Assembly: GCA_963704565.1 (NCBI GenBank)
Contig: OY969917.1
Location: forward strand, 3,038,001-3,102,000
DNA: 64,000 nt
Direction: 5' to 3'
From: Rhodoblastus sp963704565
GTDB lineage: Bacteria > Pseudomonadota > Alphaproteobacteria > Rhizobiales > Beijerinckiaceae
Within the stretch, counting starts at the first letter, position 1. Every line of letters starts with the position of its first letter. Position numbers and translations under genes: made by a program. The notes beneath the pieces were generated by a model. It saw nothing but the letters and a program-made list of their open reading frames with translations. It did not search any database and had not been told where the DNA came from. Positions 27,105 through 37,320 of the stretch are shown here, in pieces.

Positions 27105-27506
27105 TCAATCGGGCGCAAAATCCAGCGCCACGCCATTGATGCAATAGCGCAAATGGGTCGGCGGCGGGCCGTCCTCGAAGACATGGCCGAGATGGCCGCC
27201 GCACTGGCTGCAATGGACCTCGTTGCGGACCATGAAATGGCTGAGGTCGCGGCTGGTCTCGATCGCGCCGGGCAGGGGGTCGAAAAAGCTCGGCCAGCCG
27301 GTGCCGCTCTCGAATTTCTGCTTCGAGCGGAACAGCTCCTGGCCGCAGCCGGCGCAGCGGAACAGGCCGGGGCGCTTCTCGTGGTTGAGCGCGCAGGAGC
27401 CCGGCCGCTCGGTGCCATGGCCGCGCAGCACGTCATATTGTTCGGGCGTGAGCCGCGCGCGCCATTCCTCATCGCTTCGCGCGACCTTGAAAACCTTCGA
27501 CGTCAT
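27105..27506 (-). CDS. msrB: Peptide-methionine (R)-S-oxide reductase
   Basis: MsrB repairs methionine-R-sulfoxide in proteins. The zinc-binding Cys pairs are in RCAGCGQELF and HCSQCGGHLGH, and the catalytic Cys is in RYCINGVALDF at the C-terminus. The 133-residue length is normal and there is no signal peptide, so it acts in the cytoplasm. The ATG is at 27506. Confidence 0.96.
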   Translation of the reverse strand: MTSKVFKVARSDEEWRARLTPEQYDVLRGHGTERPGSCALNHEKRPGLFRCAGCGQELFRSKQKFESGTGWPSFFDPLPGAIETSRDLSHFMVRNEVHCSQCGGHLGHVFEDGPPPTHLRYCINGVALDFAPD

Positions 27507-27636
27507 GGGGGCCTCCCGGCGGAACAGGCTATAAATAGAGCTTTTTCGCGCTGCAACAAGCAGGGCGGAGAAGAGGCGCGTTGCCAGTCGCGAGGAAATC
27601 GGTCTAAACAGGCTTTAAGCCGTTGCGGGCCAGGTG

Positions 27637-27712
27637 GGGCCGGTAGCTCAATGGTTAGAGCCGGCCGCTCATAACGGTCTGGTTGCAGGTTCGAGTCCTG
27701 CCCGGCCCACCA
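27637..27712 (+). tRNA. tRNA with CAT anticodon, probably tRNA-Ile2 (k2C)
   Basis: A complete 76-nt cloverleaf with GGGCCGG/CCGGCCC acceptor, anticodon loop CTCATAA and encoded CCA. CAT could mean elongator Met or Ile(CAU), which becomes lysidine-modified. The D arm, variable loop and T arm (TGGTT GCAGG TTCGAGT) resemble Ile2 tRNAs more than elongator Met. Confidence 0.85.
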
Positions 27713-27768
27713 ATTTCACGCCTTGGCGGCAATTCGCGGCAAGGCGCGCAAAAATTTCATTGGCGCGC

Positions 27769-27797
27769 TTGCCCGAAGACGATGTCGCCAGTATGTT
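27769..27797 (+). promoter_or_regulatory. Putative promoter of tRNA-Gln
   Basis: TTGCCC (27769-27774) and TATGTT (27792-27797) with 17-nt spacing lie about 30 bp upstream of the tRNA-Gln gene. Confidence 0.4.
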
Positions 27798-27825
27798 CCG
27801 CCCCCACACCGGTCCCGCCGGAAAT

Positions 27826-27900
27826 TGGGGCGTCGCCAAGCGGTAAGGCAGCGGATTTTGATTCCGCCATACGGAGGTTCGAATCCTCCCGCCCCAGCCA
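27826..27900 (+). tRNA. tRNA-Gln (TTG)
   Basis: A 75-nt cloverleaf with TGGGGCG/CGCCCCA acceptor, anticodon loop containing TTG (ATTTTGATT), T arm GGAGGTTCGAATCCTCC, and encoded CCA. Confidence 0.96.
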
Positions 27901-27988
27901 ACTTTCCTAGCCGGCACAAATTCGGCTAAATCATTGACTCTGCACACGCCCCAGATGTTTCGTAGACAGCGGCGCTCGAGTTTCGAGC

Positions 27989-29872
27989 CTAGCTGGCCGC
28001 GGTGATCTGCGGATTCGGCGTCAGGGCGGCGGCGGCGAAAAAGTCGCCCTGAAGATAATCGACGCCCCAGTCGCGCAGCAGGTCGGCGGTGTCCTTGTCC
28101 TCGACCCATTCCGCCACCACCGGAATGCCGACATGGCGCGCGAGATCGATCAGGGTGCGCACGAAAAAGCGGTCGTCTTCCGATCGCGCCATGTTCTGCA
28201 CGAAAGCGCCGTCGATCTTCACCATGTCGAAGTTGAAGCGCCGCAGGTTCTTGAACGAGGTGTGGCCGGCGCCGAAATCGTCCATCACGACCTTGGCTCC
28301 GAATTGCTTGAGGCCCGACACCGCCTTGATGGTCGCCTCGACGTCTTCGATGGCGCAGGTTTCGGTCAGCTCGATGGTCAGCCGGTGGACGAGGTCCGGA
28401 TCGGGTTCGAGCAAAGCGCGCAGGCGCGAAAAGAAATCCGGCTCGTGCAAGGTTTGGCCCGAAACATTCACCGCGATCCGCATGTCCGGGTGTTCCGCCA
28501 GCTTTTTCAGGGCGAGTTCAAGCACACGCTGGTCGATCATCTGAATCAGCCCCGACTTTTCCGCCGTCGGCAGAATGCTGGCGGGCGCCACCAGGGAGCC
28601 GTCGGGACGGCGCAGACGCATCAAGGCCTCATAGAGCTCCGGCTCGCCGGTCGCGGCGCGCACCAGCGGCTGAAGCGCGATGAGGATTCGCCCTTCGTTC
28701 AGGGCGGAAACGATTTCGTCGGAGATTTTCAGCGACCGCATCCGCAAATCTTCGCGCGCCAGCGACGGTTCGTAGAGGACGAAACGCGCCGCGCCGGGTT
28801 GACGCGCCAGGTCCAGCGCCTCTTCGGCGTGCTGGAACAAAACATGGGCCGAGCGGCCGTTGCGCGGCCCGACCGCGCCGCCGATGCGCAAGGAAACCGG
28901 CGCGGGACCGGCGCTGGTCTCGAATGGCGTCGTGGCGACGACCTCGATCAGCCGTTCGGCCGCCGCGTTCAATTGGTCGTTGTCGCAATTTTCCAGAACG
29001 AGCCCGAATTTGTTGCCGGCGTAGCGGGCGAGAAGATCGCGTTCGCGGCAGTTGGCCCGCAGCAGGTTGGCGAGGCCGGCGATGACCTGATCGGCGACAT
29101 CGTAGCCATAGGTGCGGTTGAGCATGAACAGATTGTCCACGCCGATCAGCAGGGCGCCGAAGGATTGTTTGCGCTTGGCGGCGGCGGCGAAAAGATGGGT
29201 GGTCTGCTCCAGCAGGTTCGCGCGGTTCAGCACCCCGGTCAAACTGTCGAAGCGCGAGGTGAGCGCAAGCCGCCGTTCCTGCCGGTAGCGGTCGGTCATC
29301 ACGCGGATCAGGCCGTGAGCGCGCGCCGGGCGTCCGTTCGGCCCGGCGAACCAGCGTCCCGTGTCCTCGATCCAGACGGTCGCGTCGCGCGCGCTGTCGG
29401 GGGGAATGATTCCGTAACAGATCTGGAAGGCGACTCCCTTGCCTTCGTCCACGGCCGTCGAGCGCGCAATCGCCTGGTAAGGCGAACTTTCGCTGTCATG
29501 GGACAGGCATTCGGCATAAACGCGCCCGGTCGAAAGAGCGCCGAGGTTGTGGAAGCCGAACACCGAATCGGCGTTGGGGCCCCAGACGATCCGGTCGGAG
29601 TCCAGATCCCAGTCATAGACCGTCTGTCCGATGGAATCGAGAATGGCGCGCGGATCGGGCGCGCCATGTAGGGCCGGCGCCGTGAACGGCAAGAGCGCCG
29701 GATCGGGAGAAGTCGCCGCGCGCGCCGGAGGGAAGGGCAAGGCCAGTTCGCGCGGCGGGGCGGCGAACAGGCTGTTCGGCTCCTGGCGGCGTTCGACCGG
29801 CGCTGTTTCGGCGCCGAGGTTCCCTTTCACGGCGACCTTCCGTAGGGGAGCCCCAAAATAACGGAGTTGCAC
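27989..29872 (-). CDS. PAS-GGDEF(degenerate)-EAL cyclic-di-GMP phosphodiesterase-like protein
   Basis: A 627-residue soluble signalling protein. A PAS-like region at about residues 75-190 (IGQTVYDWDLDSDRIVW...) is followed by a GGDEF domain whose active-site motif is degenerate (YAGNKFGLVLE), so it should not make c-di-GMP. The C-terminal EAL domain keeps the catalytic set: YEALMRL, NVSGQTL, ELTET, MDDFGAGHTSF, VKIDG, AEWVED and YLQGD, so it is probably an active phosphodiesterase. The GTG at 29872 has GGAAG 7 nt upstream. The PAS ligand is unknown. Confidence 0.85.
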   Translation of the reverse strand: MQLRYFGAPLRKVAVKGNLGAETAPVERRQEPNSLFAAPPRELALPFPPARAATSPDPALLPFTAPALHGAPDPRAILDSIGQTVYDWDLDSDRIVWGPNADSVFGFHNLGALSTGRVYAECLSHDSESSPYQAIARSTAVDEGKGVAFQICYGIIPPDSARDATVWIEDTGRWFAGPNGRPARAHGLIRVMTDRYRQERRLALTSRFDSLTGVLNRANLLEQTTHLFAAAAKRKQSFGALLIGVDNLFMLNRTYGYDVADQVIAGLANLLRANCRERDLLARYAGNKFGLVLENCDNDQLNAAAERLIEVVATTPFETSAGPAPVSLRIGGAVGPRNGRSAHVLFQHAEEALDLARQPGAARFVLYEPSLAREDLRMRSLKISDEIVSALNEGRILIALQPLVRAATGEPELYEALMRLRRPDGSLVAPASILPTAEKSGLIQMIDQRVLELALKKLAEHPDMRIAVNVSGQTLHEPDFFSRLRALLEPDPDLVHRLTIELTETCAIEDVEATIKAVSGLKQFGAKVVMDDFGAGHTSFKNLRRFNFDMVKIDGAFVQNMARSEDDRFFVRTLIDLARHVGIPVVAEWVEDKDTADLLRDWGVDYLQGDFFAAAALTPNPQITAAS

Positions 29873-29951
29873 GGGCGAGCTTCCAAAATCATCGGAGGGC
29901 CAATACCGTCGAATTTGCGTTCGAACCGTTAAGACCGGGTAAATGCGGCGC

Positions 29952-30722
29952 TTAGAAACGGTTCTTGCGTTCGCGCATGATCGTGAAGGCTTCGACCGGA
30001 TCCGCGCAATCCAGGCCCAGAGCCTTCTGGAGTTGCGGATTGCCGGCGCGCAGGAAGGGGTTTGTCTCGCGTTCCCGCGCGATGGTGGTCGGCAGCGTGA
30101 AAGCGCCGCGCCCGCGCAAGGCGGAGACTTCCTGGATTCGTTCGCGGAGCAGGGGGTTGTCCGGATCGACGACGACGGCGAATTTCGCGTTGGCCTCCGT
30201 ATATTCGTGGCCGCAATAGACCAGGGTCTCGCCGGGCAGATTGGCGAGCCGCATCACGGTCTCGTGCATCATCGGCATGGTTCCCTCCATCACCCGGCCG
30301 CAGCCGAGCGAAAACAAGGTGTCGCCGACGACCACCGCGTCGTCGTCCTCGAAATAATAGGCGATGTGCCCCAAAGTGTGGCCCGGGGTTTCCCACACCT
30401 GCGCGCCGCCCTCGCCGAGTTGGACCACGTCTCCTTCGCCGACCGCGAGGTCGAGCGGCGGCAGGCGATGCCGGTCCTTGCGCGCGCCGACGACGCGCGC
30501 CTTGGGGAATTGGGCCTTCAATTCGGCTGCGGCGCCGATGTGATCATGATGGTGGTGGGTGAGCCAGATATCGGTGAGGGACCAGCCTTTCTCGGCGAGC
30601 GCCTCGAAAATCGGCTCCGCCTCCGGCGCGTCGAGCGCCGCGGTCGCCCCCGTGGCCGGGTCATGGGCGAGGAGGCCGAAATTATCGGTCAGGCAAAGGA
30701 ATTCATGAAATTCGACCGCCAT
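29952..30722 (-). CDS. gloB: Hydroxyacylglutathione hydrolase (glyoxalase II)
   Basis: GloB hydrolyses S-lactoylglutathione in methylglyoxal detoxification. The binuclear metal site THHHHDHIGAA, further metal ligands in PGHTLGHIAYY, VVGDTLFSLGCG and CGHEYTEANAKF are all present. It is 256 residues from the ATG at 30722. It is divergent from a methyltransferase gene with about 100 bp between. Confidence 0.95.
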   Translation of the reverse strand: MAVEFHEFLCLTDNFGLLAHDPATGATAALDAPEAEPIFEALAEKGWSLTDIWLTHHHHDHIGAAAELKAQFPKARVVGARKDRHRLPPLDLAVGEGDVVQLGEGGAQVWETPGHTLGHIAYYFEDDDAVVVGDTLFSLGCGRVMEGTMPMMHETVMRLANLPGETLVYCGHEYTEANAKFAVVVDPDNPLLRERIQEVSALRGRGAFTLPTTIARERETNPFLRAGNPQLQKALGLDCADPVEAFTIMRERKNRF

Positions 30723-30826
30723 TTCTCGCTTCCGCTCCGATTTGCGCCCCGCCGCACGGCGGGACAAGCGGCTTAATTTGGCCGAGGCGCGCTTGCTTGC
30801 AAAGCGATTTTCGCCGATCTTGGCGC

Positions 30827-31615
30827 ATGGCGCTCGATGTCACCGATTTGCGGAGCTTTTACGCCTCGCCGCTGGGCGACGCGGCGCGCCGATTTGTCGG
30901 CGCGATTGTGACCGGCCGTTGGGACGCGGTCGCGGGCCTGTCCATCGCCGGCCTGGGTTATGCGACGCCCTATCTCGAAATGTTCCATGACCATCCGCTG
31001 CGCCGAATCGCGATGATGCCGGCGGAACAGGGCGTGGTGAACTGGCCGGCCTCGGGTGCGTCGTCTTCCACGCTGATCGACGATTCCATGCTGCCGCTGC
31101 CCGATTCCTGCATCGATCGCCTGCTGCTCGCGCACGCGTTGGAAAACGCCGAACATCCGCGCGAACTGCTTTCGGAAGTTTGGCGGGTGCTGACGCCCGG
31201 CGGCCGGCTGATCGTGATCGCGCCGAACCGCTCCGGTCTGTGGGCGCGTCTCGACACCACGCCTTTCGGCCACGGCAGGCCTTATTCGCGCGGCCAATTA
31301 ACCGACCTGATGCGCGAATCTCTGTTTTCGCCGATCTATTGGAGCGAGGCGCTGTACACGCCGCCGCTTCAGCGCGCGGGCTGGCTGAAATTCGCGCCGG
31401 CGATCGAGCGGGTTTCGGGAAAACTGTCGTTGCCGGGCGCCGGCGTCATCGTGGTCGAGGCGACCAAGCAGCTTTATCGACTGGTCGGCGTCAGGCGTTC
31501 GCGCCGCAGCCTGCCGGAACTGGCACCCGCCCTCGCGCCGGCGCTCGCGCCAGGTCCGCTGGGGCTCCGGCCGAGGCGCGACGCCGCGCCGGCGAACGAC
31601 GGGAAAGATCGCTGA
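30827..31615 (+). CDS. Class I SAM-dependent methyltransferase
   Basis: A 262-residue protein with a methyltransferase type 11 core: LPLPDSCIDRLLLAHALENA and VWRVLTPGGRLIVIAPN are the post-motif I and motif III-like regions. The N-terminal glycine-rich SAM loop is weak (GLSIAGLGYATPYLEMF). The C-terminus is Ala/Pro-rich. The substrate is unknown. The divergent gloB pairing is common in alphaproteobacteria. Confidence 0.82.
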   Translation: MALDVTDLRSFYASPLGDAARRFVGAIVTGRWDAVAGLSIAGLGYATPYLEMFHDHPLRRIAMMPAEQGVVNWPASGASSSTLIDDSMLPLPDSCIDRLLLAHALENAEHPRELLSEVWRVLTPGGRLIVIAPNRSGLWARLDTTPFGHGRPYSRGQLTDLMRESLFSPIYWSEALYTPPLQRAGWLKFAPAIERVSGKLSLPGAGVIVVEATKQLYRLVGVRRSRRSLPELAPALAPALAPGPLGLRPRRDAAPANDGKDR

Positions 31616-31626
31616 ACCGACGAAAA

Positions 31627-33660
31627 TTACGGCCCGGCGACGCGGGCCGCGCTCGGGGCCTTGGCCATCAAACTGTCGATCTGGTCGCGTTCGCGCTCGA
31701 ATATGGGAAGCTCCTGGCTGTCGATTTCCCGCGTGCGCGCCAGTTTCACCCTCATCGGATCGACGTAATGGCCGTTGACGATGACCTCATAATGAAGGTG
31801 GGGGCCGGTCGCGAGGCCGCTCGCGCCGAGATAGCCGACGATCTGCCCCTGGCGGACATGGACTCCCTCGGTAATGCCGCGGCCAAAGCGCGACATGTGA
31901 TTATAGGTGGTCACATAGCCATTGCCGTGCTCGATTTCGACGCGGCGGCCATAGCCCGCGTCCCAGCCCGCCTTCTGGATGACGCCATTGCCCGCGGCGA
32001 AAATCGGCGTGCCGATCGGCGCGGCCCAGTCCACCCCGTTATGCGGCCGGGTGTAATGAAGAATCGGATGGTAGCGCATGCCGAATCCCGAGCGGAACTC
32101 GCCGGTGGCCATCGGCTTGCGCAGCAGGAATTTACGCGTCGAGCGGCCCTGCGCGTCGAAAAAGTCGACGCTTTTGTCCTCGGGCGATTCGAACCGGTAA
32201 TAGCGGTAAGTCTCGCCGCGCGCGGTGATGGACGCATAGAGCAATTCGGCGCGGCTGCCGTCGGCCGCGTCGCCGTCGTCGTAAAAGGCCTCGACGGAAT
32301 CGCCAGGCGAGACGGCGCGCTGGAAATCGACGTCATTGGCGAAGATTCGCACCATCTGGTCGATGATCGGGCGTGGAATGTCCTGCTTCAGCGCGGTTTC
32401 GTAGAACGAATTGTACAGGCGCATGGCGCCAGCGTCGTCGTCGCTTTCATCGGAATCGGCATCGATCGCCGGCCGCTGCGCTTTCGCTTCGACGGGCGCG
32501 TTGGCGAACAATTGATATTGCCCGTCGTCGGCCAGCGCGATCGAGGCTTTCTGGCTGTCGCCGTCGTAAACGCTCAATCGCGCGAGAATCCGCCCGTCGC
32601 CCTGTTCGGCGTCGGCGAAAGACAATTTGATTCGCCGCCCTTCCGCGAAGAGCGTCCCCAGATTTGTCCCGGCGAAAGCGGCCTTCACTCTGGCGATGAC
32701 CGTCTTGTCCAGGCCCGCGCCAGCAAGAACGTCGTCCACGCTCTGGCCATGGGCGACGGCGATCAGGCGTTGATTGTCGAGCGGCGAATGATCCGGGTCG
32801 GCGTCGCGCGGCGCCAAGGTGACATTCTCGGGCACCATCCGCACTTCGATGGCGGAAAACGGCGAATTGACCGTGGAATTGGCGATGACGCCCAAGCCGA
32901 GGTTCGGACCTCCCGCTTCGAGACCGGCGCGACTCGTGCGCATCAGCAGCAATTGCGGCGGCAAAGGCAGGGGGGGCGCCGCGCCGGCGCTTTGGGCGCG
33001 CTTGACCGTTTCGGCGATCTGGTCGCGAACCTCGTCGATCGAAAGCGTCGCGCTTTGCGCGCCAAGCGGCGCCGCGTAAAGGTCGCTGGAGGTGAAGCTG
33101 ACATCCGCGTCCTGCTCGGCGGGCGGCGGTTCGGCGGCGTCCGGCGGGGGGTTGCGCGAATCGGCCAGAAGCTGGAGCGGATTGAATTCTGGCACGTCGC
33201 CGGCCAATCCGGTTTCCGCTTGAGTCAACGTGGTGGAGACCCGCGTGAAAACATGGGTGCGCATCACTTCCTTGTCGCCCGCCTCGATGGCGATCGGCGC
33301 CTTGAAGGTTTGCTTGGCCGCGACAATATCCACGGCCCTGAGCAGACGATCGCCCTTGGAGGGATTGACCCCGGCGCCTTCCGGCTGTTCGCGCCGCGCC
33401 TGAATGGCGCGGGTAGGCGCTTCGGCGAAATAAGCCTGACGGTCGAAAGCCGCGTAAATCGTTCCGCCGAGAAGGCCGGCCCCGATCAGGCCGGTCAGCG
33501 CCGTTCCCGCCAGCCAGCGCGGCGAAACGCGCCGCTGGCTTTCCACGCCAAGACGGTCGCCCTCGGCGACGATCGGCGGCTCGACGCCGATCGCGGCGAA
33601 CAGCGAACCGCGTTTGCCGGATCGGTTGGGTCGGAGGGCGCCTAAGGCAACGGATCGCAA
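31627..33660 (-). CDS. M23 family peptidoglycan endopeptidase-like protein
   Basis: A large 677-residue envelope protein. It has one membrane anchor near residue 50 (GTALTGLIGAGLLGGTIYAA) and a long periplasmic region with a LysM/OapA-like stretch. The C-terminal LytM/M23 domain starts at about residue 515, with zinc ligands in HNGVDWAAP and HLHYEV and the GATGPHLHYE-type motif seen as GLATGPHLHYEV. It probably cleaves peptidoglycan crosslinks. The start is taken as TTG at 33660, which is uncertain. It converges with the methyltransferase gene and is divergent from the rRNA operon. Confidence 0.86.
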   Translation of the reverse strand: MRSVALGALRPNRSGKRGSLFAAIGVEPPIVAEGDRLGVESQRRVSPRWLAGTALTGLIGAGLLGGTIYAAFDRQAYFAEAPTRAIQARREQPEGAGVNPSKGDRLLRAVDIVAAKQTFKAPIAIEAGDKEVMRTHVFTRVSTTLTQAETGLAGDVPEFNPLQLLADSRNPPPDAAEPPPAEQDADVSFTSSDLYAAPLGAQSATLSIDEVRDQIAETVKRAQSAGAAPPLPLPPQLLLMRTSRAGLEAGGPNLGLGVIANSTVNSPFSAIEVRMVPENVTLAPRDADPDHSPLDNQRLIAVAHGQSVDDVLAGAGLDKTVIARVKAAFAGTNLGTLFAEGRRIKLSFADAEQGDGRILARLSVYDGDSQKASIALADDGQYQLFANAPVEAKAQRPAIDADSDESDDDAGAMRLYNSFYETALKQDIPRPIIDQMVRIFANDVDFQRAVSPGDSVEAFYDDGDAADGSRAELLYASITARGETYRYYRFESPEDKSVDFFDAQGRSTRKFLLRKPMATGEFRSGFGMRYHPILHYTRPHNGVDWAAPIGTPIFAAGNGVIQKAGWDAGYGRRVEIEHGNGYVTTYNHMSRFGRGITEGVHVRQGQIVGYLGASGLATGPHLHYEVIVNGHYVDPMRVKLARTREIDSQELPIFERERDQIDSLMAKAPSAARVAGP

Positions 33661-33693
33661 GGTCGAACTGAACTCCGGGGAAGGACGAGACAG

Positions 33694-33721
33694 GAGATAG
33701 ACCCGGAAAGCCTTCTATCTC
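33694..33721. repeat. Inverted repeat GAGATAGA / TCTATCTC upstream of the M23 gene
   Basis: Two 8-bp arms with a 12-nt spacer lie about 35-60 bp upstream of the M23 start. A third half-site GAGATAGAC occurs at about 33751. This could be an operator. Confidence 0.45.
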
Positions 33722-33873
33722 GCCAAGCCGCCGTTCCGAAAAGGTTTTTGAGATAGACTGTGGAAAAATGGCTCAAATGGGGCGCCCGGAATGAAGCCCT
33801 CGTGGCCCCTCTGCGCATAAGCATATGAAATTTAGCCGAAATTCAATAAAGCTTCATTTTCCCAAAAACCTTC

Positions 33874-33903
33874 TTGACCTTTGAGCTTGGGTAGCCTTAT
33901 AAG
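33874..33903 (+). promoter_or_regulatory. Putative rRNA operon promoter
   Basis: TTGACC (33874-33879) and TATAAG (33898-33903) with 18-nt spacing, about 415 bp upstream of 16S. This is the best sigma70-like site in the stretch between the M23 gene and 16S, which otherwise contains no gene. Confidence 0.6.
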
Positions 33904-34061
33904 GCGTTCATCGACGGCGTCGTCGCGGGATAGCGGCGTGGCGCTGACGCGTCTTCATTTGAGCCTTGAGGGGTTCGCTGGCATGGTTTTGCCAGGGTGG
34001 AGGCGTTTTGCCGGAAGATTGGGGTTGAAGCCTTAGGGCGGATGGCCTAGATTGTTCGGCT

Positions 34062-34075
34062 TGCTGTTTGACAAT
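34062..34075 (+). promoter_or_regulatory. boxA-like antitermination site in the rrn leader
   Basis: TGCTGTTTGACAAT closely resembles the Nus-factor boxA consensus TGCTCTTTAACAAT. It is placed about 245 bp before 16S within the transcribed leader. Confidence 0.6.
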
Positions 34076-34318
34076 TGAATCGGAAGAAAGAGAAACGTGG
34101 ACGGCGGAGGTCCCTGCGGATTGAGATGTAATGTCTTGATCGCGTGAGGAATTAACCGACGGTCACGTATTTCTAAGTTCATCGCGATCTTTTGAGCCGT
34201 GAGGTTTTGGGGATCGGGTGTGCTTGGGACTCGTCGACAAACTGCATTCGTATTCGGAGTGATCCGAGATTCGGGTGCAGGTTTTATGACAGTGACTAGT
34301 CGGGATGAATTCTCATAC

Positions 34319-35826
<1,508 letters not shown>

Positions 35827-35973
35827 GTCTCTCCAGGTTTGAACAGGCTCTTCGGGCTTGCTCAGCTTACTGAGACTCTTCAGAACAAATGGTCTAGTCG
35901 GACCAATTCACGGCGGGACGCCGCCGTCTTCGTCTCTCTTTCTTCCTTAAGGACGAGCTCTTTTTTGTTTTGT

Positions 35974-36038
35974 CCCCTCGCATCAGCTCGGCGTCGCGTT
36001 CGCTCCTAGCAAAACCTTCGGTTTTGCGGGTGGCAAAC
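35974..36038 (+). repeat. Spacer palindromic repeat, copy 1
   Basis: The core CCCTCGCATCAGCTCGGCG is followed by a CCTAGC box, a hairpin CAAAACC-TTC-GGTTTTG and GGGTGGC. A second copy lies at 36180-36242 and an inverted one at 36883-36944. Confidence 0.8.
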
Positions 36039-36071
36039 CGGCCCGCTTTCTGTTCGGGACGGATCAAGCTC

Positions 36072-36148
36072 GGGCTTGTAGCTCAGTTGGTTAGAGCGCG
36101 CGCTTGATAAGCGTGAGGTCGGAGGTTCAAGTCCTCCCAGGCCCACCA
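36072..36148 (+). tRNA. tRNA-Ile (GAT)
   Basis: A 77-nt cloverleaf in the 16S-23S spacer with anticodon loop CTTGATAA (GAT), GGGCTTG/CAGGCCC acceptor and encoded CCA. Confidence 0.97.
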
Positions 36149-36179
36149 TTCTTATTGAGCGCCCGGCCTGCGGCGGGCG

Positions 36180-36242
36180 CCCCTCGCATCAGCTCGGCGG
36201 CGCAGTCGCGCCTAGCATCGCTTCGCGATGCGGGTGGCTAAC
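36180..36242 (+). repeat. Spacer palindromic repeat, copy 2
   Basis: This has the same layout as copy 1, but the variable hairpin is CATCGC-TTC-GCGATG. The stem sequence differs from copy 1 while pairing is kept, so the structure rather than the sequence is conserved. It lies between the Ile and Ala tRNAs. Confidence 0.8.
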
Positions 36243-36261
36243 GATGCCGATCCGTCGGCAT

Positions 36262-36337
36262 GGGGCCATAGCTCAGTTGGGAGAGCGCGTGCTTTGCAAG
36301 CATGAGGTCGTCGGTTCGATCCCGTCTGGCTCCACCA
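36262..36337 (+). tRNA. tRNA-Ala (TGC)
   Basis: A 76-nt cloverleaf with GGGGCCA/TGGCTCC acceptor, anticodon loop TTTGCAA (TGC) and encoded CCA. About 335 bp to 23S follow without a gene; that stretch holds a GCAA-loop hairpin (TGTCATTCC-GCAA-GGGATGACA) near 36592 and no other feature I can name. Confidence 0.97.
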
Positions 36338-36807
36338 GACGCCGCGATCATTGACGCGCATCGTCCTTAAACGTCAGTTTCGCTGAGGCTTTCTCGATTG
36401 AGAAGGTCCGGCGGGTTATCTTACATTGTGAAGAGGAAACGCATCCGATCCGGTTGCATGAAGCGTCTCGAAAGAGCGTTTTGTGCAAAAAGCTGGAGCG
36501 ATTGTCACAGTGAGCGCGGCTTGCAGAGAAATCTGAAGCTGGGCGCTCTCGGGTGCGTTCGAAGCAAGAAATGGTCTTTTCGATCGTCGTCCTGTCATTC
36601 CGCAAGGGATGACAACCGTTTTGGAGCTCTGCCGAGGGCTTCTGAAGATGGTGGGCGTCGATAATGAGAGCAATCAAGTGTCAAAAGGGCGTTCGGTGGA
36701 TGCCTTGGCGCTGAGAGGCGATGAAGGACGTGGTACGCTGCGATATGCCTTGGGGAGCCGCGAACGGGCTTTGATCCGAGGATTTCCGAATGGGGAAACC
36801 CACCTTC

Positions 36808-36995
36808 GACTTCTATTATTCCGAATATTTTCCTTTCGACGCACAGTCGCATTGGAAATGTCATGCTGCACAGACGGTTGGCGTTAGCGAATGCATCGCA
36901 AAGCGATGCTAGGAGCGAACGCGACGCCGAGCTCGTGCGAGGGGCGCCGCGAAGCGGCCACCCGAAAACAGCATGTTTTCGGAATAATAGAAGTC
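36808..36995 (+). other. 23S intervening sequence (helix 9)
   Basis: An 18-bp perfect stem (arms 36808-36825 and 36978-36995, GACTTCTATTATTCCGAA and its complement) closes an insert not present in uninterrupted 23S. RNase III usually removes such inserts in alphaproteobacteria. The insert itself carries an inverted copy of the spacer repeat. Confidence 0.85.
36883..36944 (-). repeat. Spacer palindromic repeat, copy 3, inside the 23S intervening sequence
   Basis: Read on the minus strand it gives CCCCTCGCACGAGCTCGGCG, then CCTAGC and a hairpin CATCGC-TTT-GCGATG, matching copies 1 and 2 in the 16S-23S spacer. Confidence 0.78.
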
Positions 36996-37288
36996 AGCTG
37001 AAGGTATCAAACCTTGAATAAAATAGAGGTTTTGAAGCTAACCCGGGGAACTGAAACATCTAAGTACCCGGAGGAAAGGACATCAACGAGACTCCGTTAG
37101 TAGTGGCGAGCGAACGCGGACCAGGCCAGTGCTTGAGATTTTCGAACCGGAACGATTTGGAAAAATCGGCCTCAGTGGGTGAAAGCCCCGTACGGATTTA
37201 GAAAGTTTTGAGCCTTGAGTAGGGCGGGACACGTGCAATCCTGTCTGAACATGGGGAGACCACTCTCCAAGCCTAAGTACTCCTCAGC

Positions 37289-37320
<32 letters not shown>

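Noticed and set aside
31180..33645. An 821-codon plus-strand frame opposite the M23 peptidase gene
   Set aside because: Antisense shadow. The minus strand encodes a complete M23 domain with zinc ligands.
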